From contig NZ_LT629690.1 in NCBI RefSeq assembly GCF_900102185.1, positions 2,356,001-2,420,000 on the forward strand: 64,000 nt of DNA, given 5' to 3'. Positions 7,868 through 16,901 of the stretch are shown here, piece by piece (the stretch's first letter is position 1; each line of letters opens with the position of its first letter). The position numbers and the translations under genes were made by a program. Origin of the DNA: Terriglobus roseus. GTDB taxonomy: Bacteria > Acidobacteriota > Terriglobia > Terriglobales > Acidobacteriaceae. The notes beneath the pieces are model-generated. The model saw only the letters and a program-made list of their open reading frames with translations. It was not told the DNA's origin and did not search any database.

Positions 7868-8914
7868 ATGTCCACCGAAACCCTCACGCACGGATCATCC
7901 GTTGCCGTTCCCGACACCATCCTCGATCCGGGCCTATGCCTCACGCTACGCCCCATGAAGTACCCGCAGTTCTACGACATGTTCCGCGACGGCATTAAGA
8001 ACACGTGGACCGTGGAAGAAGTCGACTTCTCCACCGACCTGGTCGATCTGCGTGCCAAGATCACACCGGCTGAAATCCACACGATCAAGCGTCTCGTCGC
8101 CTTCTTCGCGACTGGAGATTCTATCGTGTCGAATAACCTCGTGCTCAACCTCTACAAGCACATCAATTCGCCGGAAGCGCGTCTATATCTCTCGCGCCAG
8201 CTCTACGAAGAGGCCGTGCACGTGCAGTTCTACCTCACGCTGCTCGACAACTACGTTCCCGACCCCAACGAGCGCGCTGAGGCCTTCGCCGCCGTTGAGA
8301 ACATCCCCTCCATCAACAAAAAAGCCGACTTCTGCATGAAGTGGATGGACAGCATCCAGCAGCTCGACCACCTGTCCACCAAGGCAGACCGTCGCAACTT
8401 CCTGCTGAACCTCATCTGCTTCGCTGCCTGCATTGAAGGCCTGTTCTTCTTCGCAGCCTTCGCATATGTCTACTTCTTCCGCAGCAAGGGCCTGCTCCAC
8501 GGCCTCGCCTCGGGCACCAACTGGGTCTTCCGCGACGAGAGCTGCCACATCGAATTTGCCTTCGAAGTCGTTCGCGTCGTCCGCGAGCAGGAACCCGACC
8601 TCTGGGACGCTCAGCTTGAAGACCAGATCCGCGAAATGATGGCCGAAGCCATTGACGCCGAAGCCCAGTTTGCAGAAGACCTGCTCTCCGGCGGCGTCGC
8701 CGGTCTCTCCGTCCGCGACATGCGCGCTTACCTCGGCTACGTGGCTGACTCCCGCCTCGTTCGCCTCGGCATCGAGCCGCACTTCAAGACGAAGAACCCC
8801 TTTTCCTTCATGGAACTGCAGGACGTGCAGGAGCTCACCAACTTCTTCGAGCGTCGCGTCTCCGCCTACCAGACCGCCGTCGGCGGCGAGGTTGCCTTCG
8901 AAGACGACTTCTAA
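7868..8914 (+). CDS. nrdB: Ribonucleoside-diphosphate reductase, beta subunit (class Ia)
   Basis: This is the radical-generating small subunit, a ferritin-like helical protein of 348 residues. The di-iron ligands are all visible: Asp84, Glu115, His118, Glu190, Glu224 and His227. Tyr122, four residues after His118 in EEAVHVQFY, is the radical tyrosine. The first four positions coincide with the numbering of E. coli NrdB. The retained Tyr (not Phe) and Asp84 (not Glu) argue for class Ia over the Mn/Fe class Ic enzymes. The ATG at 7868 has CAGGAG eight bases upstream. A strong terminator follows. Confidence 0.96.
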   Translation: MSTETLTHGSSVAVPDTILDPGLCLTLRPMKYPQFYDMFRDGIKNTWTVEEVDFSTDLVDLRAKITPAEIHTIKRLVAFFATGDSIVSNNLVLNLYKHINSPEARLYLSRQLYEEAVHVQFYLTLLDNYVPDPNERAEAFAAVENIPSINKKADFCMKWMDSIQQLDHLSTKADRRNFLLNLICFAACIEGLFFFAAFAYVYFFRSKGLLHGLASGTNWVFRDESCHIEFAFEVVRVVREQEPDLWDAQLEDQIREMMAEAIDAEAQFAEDLLSGGVAGLSVRDMRAYLGYVADSRLVRLGIEPHFKTKNPFSFMELQDVQELTNFFERRVSAYQTAVGGEVAFEDDF

Positions 8915-8936
8915 ACCACATCGCCCTCACAAATCA

Positions 8937-8979
8937 CAAACGACAGAAGCTGCCACTTCCGGGCAGCTTCTGTCGTTTG
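8937..8979 (+). terminator. Strong terminator after nrdB
   Basis: A perfect 18-bp stem (8937-8954 with 8962-8979) encloses a 7-base loop and ends in GTCGTTTG. It closes the nrdAB unit. A TTGACA hexamer at 8981-8986 follows at once but lies too close to the next ATG (9000) to be its -35 box with normal spacing. Confidence 0.85.
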
Positions 8980-8999
8980 CTTGACATCGAACATTACAT

Positions 9000-9638
9000 A
9001 TGAATGTCGATGAAGACAAACAATCCGACTCCGACTTCGATGTAGTCGATCCCACCCAGGCAGAGGCTGTCATCGAACAGAAGTCCCTTGGCGAGCGCAT
9101 CCGTCGCCTGCGCATGAAGCGCTCCATGGGCCTTGTAGAACTCGGCAAAAAAACAGACCTCTCTGCATCCTTTCTCTCCCAGCTTGAAACCGGTCGCGTC
9201 GTTCCCACCGTACGCAACCTCGCCCGCATCGCCATGGCCTTCCAGAAGGACCTCTCCTACTTCTTCCGCGACGAAGCCCCCATCACCTTCCGCATCCTTC
9301 GCCGCCAGGAACGCGTCCGTCTGCAACGCAGCACAAACGCCAACGCAAACTTCGTCACAGACAGTCTCTCCGCCCTCATCTCTGACGGCAGCATGCACCC
9401 CTGCATCGCAGACTTCCGCGCCTCCGGTGAAGAGATCACCTTCCAGCCTCGCCCCTTCGAAGGCGTCGAATTCACACTCGTCATGGAAGGCCGCCTGACC
9501 CTCGTCTCAGAAAACGAAACGCGCACGCTGGAAACCGGCGACGTCGCATGGATCGACGCCGTCCGCCGCCGTCGCTACACCTGCGAGGCAGGCCAGACCG
9601 CACGCGCCATGTTCATCACCCGACACCGCCGCAACTAA
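9000..9638 (+). CDS. XRE-family regulator with C-terminal cupin domain
   Basis: This is a 212-residue DNA-binding protein. A helix-turn-helix of the HTH_3 type covers about residues 30-85 (LGERIRRLRMKRSMGLVELGKKTDLSASFLSQLETGRVVPTV). A cupin_2 sensor domain follows at about 135-205 (FEGVEFTLVMEGRLTLVSENETRTLETGDVAWI). Proteins of this layout often control small-molecule catabolism or stress genes by binding a ligand in the cupin. The ligand is unknown here. No good ribosome site precedes ATG 9000, so the start, or leaderless translation, is uncertain. The next gene, pabB-pabC, begins 57 bases after the stop and may be co-transcribed. Confidence 0.88.
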   Translation: MNVDEDKQSDSDFDVVDPTQAEAVIEQKSLGERIRRLRMKRSMGLVELGKKTDLSASFLSQLETGRVVPTVRNLARIAMAFQKDLSYFFRDEAPITFRILRRQERVRLQRSTNANANFVTDSLSALISDGSMHPCIADFRASGEEITFQPRPFEGVEFTLVMEGRLTLVSENETRTLETGDVAWIDAVRRRRYTCEAGQTARAMFITRHRRN

Positions 9639-9694
9639 CCTGCATCTGCAAGACCCACACCACAACAAACCCCTATCTGCGAGACACTGAAGAG

Positions 9695-11572
9695 GTGTCC
9701 GCATCTTCAAATCCGTGGTCGCCACTCCCTTCTGCATGGCGCACCCGCGCGTTCGCAAATCCCGGCAGCATCCTGCTCGAATCCTCGTTGCCCTCCGCCA
9801 CGGAGCACACCTCGCTGCTCTTTGAAGACCCCATCGAAATCCTCACGGCCAACACGCCGAACGATCTCCCCACACTCTTCGCAGCTCTCGAAGCCGCATC
9901 GCAAAACGGCCATTGGGTCGCCGGATGGATGGCCTACGAAGCAGGCGCACACTTCCTCCAACTCCCCCCGCGCGCCACGTCAGGCCCCATCGCCATCTTC
10001 GGCATCTATCGCCAACCGCAAGCCTTCGATCACACCGCGCAACACGAACGTGAAACAACACCACAAACCCAGCCACTACAACTAGCGCTGATGCCCACCA
10101 TCACGCCAGCGCAATACACAGCAGCCATCAACCGCATCCAGCGATGGATCGCCGCAGGCGACACCTACCAGGTCAACTTCACCAACCCACTCACCTCACC
10201 CTGCACACACACACCGCAGCAGGTATACGACGCCCTGCACGCGCAACAGCCATGCAGCTTCGGCGCCATCCTCAACCTGCTCCCCAACAGCACCATCCTC
10301 TCCTTCTCACCCGAGCTTTTCTTCAACGTCGACGCCGCAGGCAACATCGCCACACGCCCCATGAAAGGCACATCTCCGCGCAGCGCCAACGCCGAAGAAG
10401 ACCAAGCGCTAGCCGAAGCCCTGCAACACGACGAAAAGAATCGCGCCGAACACGTCATGATCGTCGATCTCCTGCGCAACGACATGAACCGCATCTGCCG
10501 CATCGGCAGCGTTCACGCAGCCAGCCTCTTCGACATCGAAAGCCTCCCCACGGTTCACCAGATGACCTCCACCATCCGCGGACAGTTGCCAGCGAAAACA
10601 CCGTGGTCCGAAGTCTTCCGCGCACTCTTCCCCGGAGGCTCCATCACCGGCGCGCCCAAGCGCCACACCGTCGAACTCATTCAAAAACTCGAAGCATCCC
10701 CACGCGGCGTCTACACCGGAGCCATCGGCTATTTCGCACCCGACCGCAGCGCCTGCTTCAACATCGCCATCCGCACCGCCGTCCTTGAAAACAACACACT
10801 CACACTCGGCGCAGGCGGAGGCATCGTCGCAGACTCCACAGCCGCCTCCGAATACCGCGAGATGCTGCTCAAAGCCTCATTCGTGCAGCGCGCATCGCAA
10901 CCCATCCAACTCATCGAAACCATGCGCGCGGAGACCAACAACATCGCGCTCCTGCAACATCATCTGCAACGCCTGCAATCCTCAGCAGAAGCACTCGGCT
11001 TCACCTGCAACACCAGGCAGATCGAAGCCAGCATCCACGCAGCCATCAACAAAACAACACCACAACGCGTGCGCCTCCTGCTGCACCGCAACGGCGAAAC
11101 AGAAATCACCCTCGCTCCAGCACCCGCATGGCCGCAGCAACTGCGCCTTCGCCTAAGCCACCAACAAACACGCGCAGACAGCCCACACCTGCGCCACAAA
11201 ACCACCTTCCGCCCCGAATACCAGCCAGAGCTCGAAGCCGCACTCACCAACGGCTTCCACGACACACTCTTCCTCAACACCGCAGGCGAAGTAACAGAAA
11301 GCTGCATCGCCACACTGCTCGCAAAGATCGACGACCACTGGTTCACACCACCGCTCTACAGCGGTGTCCTCCCCGGCGTCTATCGCGAACAACTCATCGC
11401 CACCGGCCTGCTCACAGAGCGCACCATCACCCTCGACGACCTGCGCAACGCCACATCCATCGCGCTCTGCAATGCCCTGCGAGGCATCGCCCCCGTCACT
11501 TCCCTGCAACTTCCCGACGGCGAAATCATCCATTGGAAGTCCCCCTCGGACCTGCCATCCCTCCCTGCGTGA
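9695..11572 (+). CDS. Fused aminodeoxychorismate synthase component I and 4-amino-4-deoxychorismate lyase (PabB-PabC)
   Basis: This single chain would make 4-aminobenzoate for folate. The N-terminal about 410 residues are a PabB/TrpE-type chorismate-binding domain. The lysine-containing PMKGTSPR motif points to PabB, since TrpE has Ala at that place. IVDLLRNDMNRI and PGGSITGAPK are also present. The C-terminal about 210 residues are a class IV PLP enzyme (PabC) with the likely PLP lysine in RHKTTFRPEY and the block EVTESCIATLLAKI. I place the start at GTG 9695. The frame is open back to 9548, but that would overlap the regulator gene. The ribosome site is poor, so the exact start is open. The glutaminase PabA is not nearby. 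Confidence 0.88.
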   Translation: MSASSNPWSPLPSAWRTRAFANPGSILLESSLPSATEHTSLLFEDPIEILTANTPNDLPTLFAALEAASQNGHWVAGWMAYEAGAHFLQLPPRATSGPIAIFGIYRQPQAFDHTAQHERETTPQTQPLQLALMPTITPAQYTAAINRIQRWIAAGDTYQVNFTNPLTSPCTHTPQQVYDALHAQQPCSFGAILNLLPNSTILSFSPELFFNVDAAGNIATRPMKGTSPRSANAEEDQALAEALQHDEKNRAEHVMIVDLLRNDMNRICRIGSVHAASLFDIESLPTVHQMTSTIRGQLPAKTPWSEVFRALFPGGSITGAPKRHTVELIQKLEASPRGVYTGAIGYFAPDRSACFNIAIRTAVLENNTLTLGAGGGIVADSTAASEYREMLLKASFVQRASQPIQLIETMRAETNNIALLQHHLQRLQSSAEALGFTCNTRQIEASIHAAINKTTPQRVRLLLHRNGETEITLAPAPAWPQQLRLRLSHQQTRADSPHLRHKTTFRPEYQPELEAALTNGFHDTLFLNTAGEVTESCIATLLAKIDDHWFTPPLYSGVLPGVYREQLIATGLLTERTITLDDLRNATSIALCNALRGIAPVTSLQLPDGEIIHWKSPSDLPSLPA

Positions 11573-11698
11573 TAGAACCGAAAGGGCAACATTCTTAAGC
11601 ACAACGCTTAAGCAGAACGCCCAAAGCAAAACGAACGACCCCGCGCCCTGAGCCTCTGAACAACTACAGGCCCGGCGCAAGTACGAAAGGAAAGTTTT

Positions 11699-12481
11699 TT
11701 GGAAGCAGCAATCGCAGTCGCCGCCATTCAGGCCATCGCCATCGCCGCGGCCCTGTGGCTCAGCGCACGCCATCGCCTGCTCGATCGCGGCCTGCCTTAC
11801 CTCGTCTCGCTCGCGGTCGGCGTTCTTCTTGCGACAGCATTGCTGCACATCCTTCCGGACTCCATTGAGACGCTCGGCAACACACCCGCGCTCTGGCTCG
11901 TCTTCGCTGGAACGCTCTTCGCCATGTTCTGCTTCGAGCGCATCTTCGCCACGGTCACAGGCCACCCTGTAGAAACACCCGCCGCAGGCGAATCCGATTG
12001 CGGTCCGCACCACCACCACGGCTCGCGCCCGCTCTCGCTTATCTTCGGTGGCACACTGCACAGCTTCGTCGATGGCGTAGCCGTCGCCGCTGCCTTCCAC
12101 ACCGGCCGACGCATCGGTTGGCTCACCGCCGTCGCCATCACCCTGCATGAAGTCCCGCATCGCATGGGCGACTACGCCTTGCTCACGCACCTCAAGGTAG
12201 GCCGAGGCCGCGCCATCCGCCTCATCACCATCGTCGGCGTCGCAGCGCTGCTCGGCGTGGCACTCGTCCTCGCGGCAGGCCATCTGCAGCTCGGCGGAGC
12301 AGTCTCCGCAACAGACTGGCTACTCCCCATCAGCGCCGCCAGCTTCGTCTACATCGCCATGGTCAACCTCATGCCGGAACTCGCCAGCGAAGCCACCCTC
12401 AGCGGCGTCCTCCTGCAACTCCTAAGCATGCTCGGCGGAGCCACCCTCGTGGCCCTCATCATCCGCCTCCCCGGCGCATAA
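11699..12481 (+). CDS. ZIP-family divalent metal transporter with altered metal-site motifs
   Basis: This integral inner-membrane protein (260 residues, about 8 hydrophobic segments) probably moves Zn2+, Fe2+ or Mn2+. A cytoplasmic-type His-rich loop (GPHHHHGS, about 101-108) lies between helices 3 and 4. The helix-4 motif is HSFVDG where most family members have HNxxEG or HNxxDG. The helix-5 motif is HEVPHRMGD, with Arg where HExPHExGD has Glu. The first metal site could still form, and the second looks weakened. The start is TTG 11699 behind GAAAGGAAAG. The gene stands alone. Confidence 0.82.
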   Translation: MEAAIAVAAIQAIAIAAALWLSARHRLLDRGLPYLVSLAVGVLLATALLHILPDSIETLGNTPALWLVFAGTLFAMFCFERIFATVTGHPVETPAAGESDCGPHHHHGSRPLSLIFGGTLHSFVDGVAVAAAFHTGRRIGWLTAVAITLHEVPHRMGDYALLTHLKVGRGRAIRLITIVGVAALLGVALVLAAGHLQLGGAVSATDWLLPISAASFVYIAMVNLMPELASEATLSGVLLQLLSMLGGATLVALIIRLPGA

Positions 12482-12586
12482 CCCATAACGACCACCAAAA
12501 GTGATCGCCACTTGAAGTAAGTGGCTAGCCTTGTCGCGCTCGCCTGTAAAAACCATCAGTTGTTCGTTGAAATACGGACCGCTAGC

Positions 12587-12608
12587 GTTTCCGTGAAGGG
12601 ACGGAAAC
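12587..12608 (+). promoter_or_regulatory. Inverted repeat that holds the ribosome site of the arylsulfatase gene in its loop
   Basis: GTTTCCGT (12587-12594) and ACGGAAAC (12601-12608) are perfect complements and enclose GAAGGG, the only ribosome-site-like sequence before ATG 12612. As RNA it would be a hairpin that presents the site in the loop. As DNA it could be an operator, because the arms resemble the GGAAAC/GTTTCC half-sites seen upstream of the TonB receptor. Confidence 0.45.
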
Positions 12609-12611
12609 CCA

Positions 12612-14942
12612 ATGGCGACATCGAAGACGAAAGCAAGCGCGACTCCTGAACCGGCAGTTGCAGGCACCCCGAACATCCTTCCTCGACCTGACTTTCATTT
12701 CCCCGGCGAAATCGGCCGCACCTATCTCGACTCCGATCCCGCGCAATTCCCCAAGCCCGTGCAAGCGCCCGAAGGCGCGCCAAACATTCTGCTCATCCTG
12801 ATTGACGACTGCGGCTTCGGTGAGTTCGGCACCTTCGGCGGAGGAATCCCCTCGCCCACCATGGATCGTCTTGCTGCGGAAGGTCTTCGCTACAACCGCT
12901 TTCACACCACCGCTCTTTGCAGCCCTTCCCGCGCAGCGATGATTACCGGTCGCAATCATCACTCCGCTGCCTTTGCAGGCATCACTGAGATTGCCACCGG
13001 CTACGACGGCTACACCTGCATCCTGCCAAAGAGTTGCGGCAGTGTTGGTGAGGTCCTCCGTCAGAACGGATACATGACCGCATGGGTCGGCAAGAATCAC
13101 AACACACCCACATGGGAGACCAGTGCCGTAGGGCCATTCGACCGTTGGGCCAATGGTCTTGGCTTCGACTACTTCTATGGCTTTAACGCAGGTTCCATGG
13201 ATCACTGGGAGCCCATACTTTACGAGAACCGCAACCTGGTTCCGCGCTCCACAGATCCCAATTACCACCTCACCGTAGACATTGCGGATAAATCCATTGC
13301 TTGGGTCAGGCAGGCCACAAGCATTGCCCCCACTCGCCCCTTCTTTCTCTACGTTGCGCCGGGCGCCACGCATGCTCCGCACCACGTCCCCAAGGATTGG
13401 ATCGATAAGTTCAAAGGCCAGTTCGATGAGGGCTGGGACAAATACCGCGAACAAACACTCGCGCGCCAAAAGAAACTTGGCGTCGTTCCTAAGGACACCA
13501 AACTCACCGAACGCTCCAAAGGTCTTCCTGCGTGGGACTCCCTCAATGCAGATCAGAAGCGCCTCTACGCGCACATGATGGAAGTCTTTGCAGCATATGC
13601 CGCACACTGCGACCACGAGCTTGGTCGCGTAGTCGATGCCGTAAAGCAACTCCCCGGCGCTGACAACACGTTGATCATCTACATTGCCGGCGACAACGGA
13701 TCAAGCGCTGAAGGCGGCCTGGAAGGTTCCATCAGCGACAACATGTTCTTCAACGGCTTCGCTGAGAAGTGGCAAGACAACATCAAGGTCATTGATGAAT
13801 TAGGTGGCCCGAAGCACTTCAACCACTTCCCTGCCTCATGGGCGCACGCCATGAACGCACCTTTCCAGTGGACCAAGCAGGTCGCCAGTCACTTCGGTGG
13901 CACGCGGAACCCGATGATCGTCTCATGGCCCGCCCGTATCAAAGATAAAGGCGGTGTGCGGTCGCAGTTCCTTCACATCATCGATATCGTCCCAACGATT
14001 TACGAGGTATGCGGTATCACGCCTCCACGTGAATTGAATGGTGTGCAGCAGCGACCCATTGAAGGTGTAAGCTTCGTCTCCACATTTGGCGATGCAAAAG
14101 CCGAAGCTGTTCGCAAGACGCAGTACTTCGAACTCGCATGCAATCGCGGTCTTTATCACGACGGATGGATGGCTTCCTCTCCTTCGTTCGTGCCCTGGGA
14201 GCCAAATCGTGGCGGCTGGGATTTAGATAAAGCTCCGTGGGAGCTCTACAACATCGAAGAGGATTTTTCGCAGGCCAACGACCTGGCTGAAAAGTACCCT
14301 GACAAGCTGAGACAACTACAGGACCTGTGGTGGGTTGAAGCCTCGAAATACAACGTCATGCCGCTTGATTGGCGCGGTACCGTCCGCATGGATGGAGAGG
14401 CCATGGGGCGTCCAAGCCTGACCGCCGGACGCAACAAGATGACCTACTATCCCGGCACCATCGGGCTCCCCGATGCTGCGTCGCCGTCCATGATCAACAA
14501 ATCGTGGACCATCAGCGCAGACATCGAACTGCTCGACGACAAGACGAGCGGCATGGTTGTCACTCACGGTGGATTCGAAGGTGGCTATGGCCTTTACCTT
14601 CGCGACAATGTTCCAACCTTCGTCTACAACGTGCTGGTTGATCGTCCGACATTTACAGCGAAGGCTCCGCTCCCCAAAGGCAAAACAAAACTTGTCGTGG
14701 ATTTCGCTTACGACGGTGGCGGCAAGGGCAAGGGTGGAAAGATCACCATGTCCGCCAACGGAAAGAAAGTAGCCGAAGGCCGCATCGAGAGAACCATCCC
14801 GATTCGTTTCACGATGAACGAAGGTCTGGATATAGGTTGCGACATCGGTTCGCCCGTCGACTTCACCTACGAGATGCCCTTCGTCTTCACCGGCAAGATC
14901 GAAAAAGTAACCATCGAACTCCAGCCCAAAGCCACCGCTTAG
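12612..14942 (+). CDS. Arylsulfatase (type I, formylglycine-dependent)
   Basis: This 776-residue enzyme hydrolyses sulfate esters. The sulfatase signature CSPSRAAMITGR starts at Cys103, which would be oxidised to formylglycine, and Arg107 supports it. Asp65-Asp66 (LILIDDCGFG) and the later IAGDNGS block give the calcium ligands. The C-terminal about 170 residues form a beta-rich appended region (SMINKSWTISADIELLDD onward) that is common in long arylsulfatases. No clear signal peptide is visible, and the N-terminus is Lys/Ala/Thr-rich, so location is uncertain. A maturation enzyme (FGE or anSME) is not present in the window. Confidence 0.92.
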   Translation: MATSKTKASATPEPAVAGTPNILPRPDFHFPGEIGRTYLDSDPAQFPKPVQAPEGAPNILLILIDDCGFGEFGTFGGGIPSPTMDRLAAEGLRYNRFHTTALCSPSRAAMITGRNHHSAAFAGITEIATGYDGYTCILPKSCGSVGEVLRQNGYMTAWVGKNHNTPTWETSAVGPFDRWANGLGFDYFYGFNAGSMDHWEPILYENRNLVPRSTDPNYHLTVDIADKSIAWVRQATSIAPTRPFFLYVAPGATHAPHHVPKDWIDKFKGQFDEGWDKYREQTLARQKKLGVVPKDTKLTERSKGLPAWDSLNADQKRLYAHMMEVFAAYAAHCDHELGRVVDAVKQLPGADNTLIIYIAGDNGSSAEGGLEGSISDNMFFNGFAEKWQDNIKVIDELGGPKHFNHFPASWAHAMNAPFQWTKQVASHFGGTRNPMIVSWPARIKDKGGVRSQFLHIIDIVPTIYEVCGITPPRELNGVQQRPIEGVSFVSTFGDAKAEAVRKTQYFELACNRGLYHDGWMASSPSFVPWEPNRGGWDLDKAPWELYNIEEDFSQANDLAEKYPDKLRQLQDLWWVEASKYNVMPLDWRGTVRMDGEAMGRPSLTAGRNKMTYYPGTIGLPDAASPSMINKSWTISADIELLDDKTSGMVVTHGGFEGGYGLYLRDNVPTFVYNVLVDRPTFTAKAPLPKGKTKLVVDFAYDGGGKGKGGKITMSANGKKVAEGRIERTIPIRFTMNEGLDIGCDIGSPVDFTYEMPFVFTGKIEKVTIELQPKATA

Positions 14943-14972
14943 AAATCAAGCGATGATGATCTTGCTTTCCTT

Positions 14973-15027
14973 CTGACGGCTAGTCGCCAATCTCGCCGTC
15001 AGCGGCTTGACACGATCCTGTCAAGCC
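14973..15027 (+). terminator. Two consecutive hairpins after the arylsulfatase gene
   Basis: CTGACGGC (14973-14980) pairs with GCCGTCAG (14995-15002). GGCTTGACA (15004-15012) pairs with TGTCAAGCC (15019-15027). Neither has a clear T-run, so termination may be weak or Rho-assisted. Confidence 0.45.
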
Positions 15028-15146
15028 CCACACCGACTCAACCTCAACAAACCACAAGAAATAGAGTTGGCATGGTATTTCCGCCAACGCTCTAGAATAG
15101 AAACAGCAGAGAAAAGGGCCGCGTCCAAGCGCGACCCTAACTCGTT

Positions 15147-15230
15147 TAGAAAGACGATTTTGCCCCTAAACCCAATGGGCAGACGATTTTGCAGCCACCC
15201 AAGCCGTAACCCCAATAGAAAGACGATTTT
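15147..15230. repeat. Three direct copies of AGACGATTTT upstream of rpmB
   Basis: The decamer occurs at 15152-15161, 15181-15190 and 15221-15230. The first and third copies extend to a 15-base identity (TAGAAAGACGATTTT), 69 bases apart. The second and third copies are both preceded by CCCAAT. The gap 14943-15374 otherwise shows only the two hairpins above and a possible promoter (CATAAT at 15324-15329, with GTGCAA 17 bases upstream) ahead of rpmB. I see no gene in it. Confidence 0.6.
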
Positions 15231-15374
15231 AGAAAAACAGGGGGGAGGGGAGGTATACCACGCACCCCATCAGATTCCACAAACTTCATTGCAGAATTCC
15301 GTGCAAATCTGGTCAAAATCTGACATAATCGTAGGGTTGGTCTGAAACATCGGACCCGGCATCAGGAGATCGTC

Positions 15375-15596
15375 ATGGCAAAGGTATGCCCCATCACCGG
15401 CAAGCGTCCGATGAGCGGAAATAAAGTGTCGCACGCGAACAACAAGACGCGTCGTCGCTGGGAGCCGAACCTTCAGTGGAAGCGCATCTGGGTTCCCTCC
15501 GAGAAGAAGTTTGTGCGTATGCGTGTTTCAGCACGTGGTCTGCGCACCATTAACAAGATCGGCGTTGAGGCCGCTCTGCTCCAGGCGAAGGGATAA
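15375..15596 (+). CDS. rpmB: 50S ribosomal protein L28
   Basis: The 73-residue basic protein shows the L28 pattern ([23 protein letters not shown], then [10 protein letters not shown], then [14 protein letters not shown]). Only one cysteine is present, so it is the zinc-free form of L28. The ribosome site CAGGAG precedes the ATG. Nine bases separate it from rpmG, so the two form an rpmB-rpmG operon. Confidence 0.97.
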   Translation: MAKVCPITGKRPMSGNKVSHANNKTRRRWEPNLQWKRIWVPSEKKFVRMRVSARGLRTINKIGVEAALLQAKG

Positions 15597-15605
15597 CACA
15601 CAAAC

Positions 15606-15758
15606 ATGCGTACCCTCATTAAGCTCGTCTCCTCTGCTGGCACCGGCCACTTCTACACCACCAGCAAGAACCCCAAGACCACCAGCGCCAAGCTGGAGTT
15701 CAAGAAGTACGATCCGGTCGTGCGCAAGCACGTTCCCTACCGCGAAGCCAAGATCTAA
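15606..15758 (+). CDS. rpmG: 50S ribosomal protein L33
   Basis: This short gene of 50 residues ([19 protein letters not shown], then KLEFKKYDP, ending VPYREAKI) is clear L33. No cysteines are present, so it is the zinc-independent form, matching the zinc-free L28 beside it. It starts 9 bases after the rpmB stop and is followed by a terminator. Confidence 0.96.
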   Translation: MRTLIKLVSSAGTGHFYTTSKNPKTTSAKLEFKKYDPVVRKHVPYREAKI

Positions 15759-15788
15759 CTGCTCTTCGCTACTCGTACCAGGAAACTG

Positions 15789-15817
15789 ATGCCGCGAAAC
15801 CGAATGGTTCGCGGCAT
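15789..15817 (+). terminator. Terminator of rpmB-rpmG
   Basis: ATGCCGCGAA (15789-15798) pairs with TTCGCGGCAT (15808-15817). The stem can extend inward with one bulge. A T-rich tail (TCGTGTTTC) follows. Confidence 0.75.
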
Positions 15818-16034
15818 TCGTGTTTCTACCTCAGCTCTGCTCCGAGATCGCCAACACTCATAACGACGACCGTCATCCTGGCCAGTCGCAATGCCCGCGC
15901 AAACAGACAGGTTGCCCCTGACCAACCGGAAATACTGCACCACCAAGGCGACACAAGCTGCCAGTTTGCATCTCACGGTAATGACACCGCGCTATCCCCC
16001 AGCACGAAGCGGTTGGTTCAGGAGGTCCTTTCGG

Positions 16035-16901
16035 ATGCGAGCATCTGTCCGTTCCCTTGCACTCTGCGCCACACTTTCCATCGGCCTGCTTGCAGGCTGC
16101 CATTCGAACGATGCCAGTGCAACTGGCGCAACCACAGTCCGCGTGCCCGACGGCACCACACAGGTCATACCTGCTGGCCAGGCACTTCCTGTCGGCTCCA
16201 CTGTCGTAGCAGTTGGCAACGGCAGCGCTCCCATCTCCCCCGCAACCGGAACACCGGTGAACCCAACCACGGGAGCGCCCGCACCGGCTGCAACCACGGC
16301 AGCTCCCGCACCTGCCATGACTCCCGCTGCCCCGGTAACCACTGCCGCTGCACCCGTCCTTCCAGCCCCGGAGACAGCCCCCACTCCCCCACCGGCACCA
16401 GCACCACTGGTAGTCCCCTCCGGCATCACCGTGACCATCCGCACCACCGAGTCCCTCTCGGCAGAACATAGCGGTGGAGTAGGAACGCCGTTCACCGGCT
16501 CCCTCAACAACGCCATCGTCGTCAAGGGTGTCACGGCCTTCCCGCGTGGTACTGCGGTCAAGGGCGAGATCACCAGCGCCAAGGGCCGCGGACGCATCAA
16601 GGGCGAAGGTAACCTCGGCATTGCTCTCACCGCCATTGGAAGCCACAGCGTACAGACCAGCGAATACGTTGCAACGGCCAAGGGTCGCGGCAAGCGCTCC
16701 GCAGGCTTCATCGGCGGTGGCGCAGGTGCTGGTGCCCTCATCGGTGGATTGGCTGGCGGCGGCAAGGGTGCACTCATCGGCGGTCTGGCTGGCGCTGGCG
16801 CTGGTACAGCAGCCGGTGCCTATACGGGCAGCCGCGACGTCACCATCCCCGCGGAGAGCGTAGTCAGCTTCACCCTCCGCTCCTCCATCAAGGTGCGCTA
16901 A
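16035..16901 (+). CDS. Glycine-zipper lipoprotein
   Basis: The start ATG 16035 has a full AGGAGG nine bases upstream. The open frame to 15891 is not used. A lipobox LLAGC puts the lipidated Cys at residue 22 of the 288-residue product. A Pro/Ala/Thr-rich linker covers about 70-135. A compact domain follows (VTIRTTESLSAEHSGGVGTPFTGSL). A glycine-zipper stretch (GGGAGAGALIGGLAGGGKGALIGGLAG) then precedes a final beta segment. Glycine zippers of this kind occur in outer-membrane lipoproteins such as SlyB/Pcp-like proteins. The molecular role is unknown. A strong terminator follows. Confidence 0.85.
   Translation: MRASVRSLALCATLSIGLLAGCHSNDASATGATTVRVPDGTTQVIPAGQALPVGSTVVAVGNGSAPISPATGTPVNPTTGAPAPAATTAAPAPAMTPAAPVTTAAAPVLPAPETAPTPPPAPAPLVVPSGITVTIRTTESLSAEHSGGVGTPFTGSLNNAIVVKGVTAFPRGTAVKGEITSAKGRGRIKGEGNLGIALTAIGSHSVQTSEYVATAKGRGKRSAGFIGGGAGAGALIGGLAGGGKGALIGGLAGAGAGTAAGAYTGSRDVTIPAESVVSFTLRSSIKVR

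Noticed and set aside
8981-9000. TTGACA as -35 box for the XRE-cupin gene
   Set aside because: It lies only 14 bases before the ATG, so a -10 box with normal spacing would fall inside the gene, and none is seen there.
11153-12283. Minus-strand frame of 376 codons opposite pabB-pabC and the ZIP gene
   Set aside because: It spans two real plus-strand genes with clear motifs and has no ribosome site or domain pattern.
15152-15230. CRISPR array
   Set aside because: Only three short copies with unequal spacing of 29 and 40 bases, repeats of 10-15 bases, and no cas genes.
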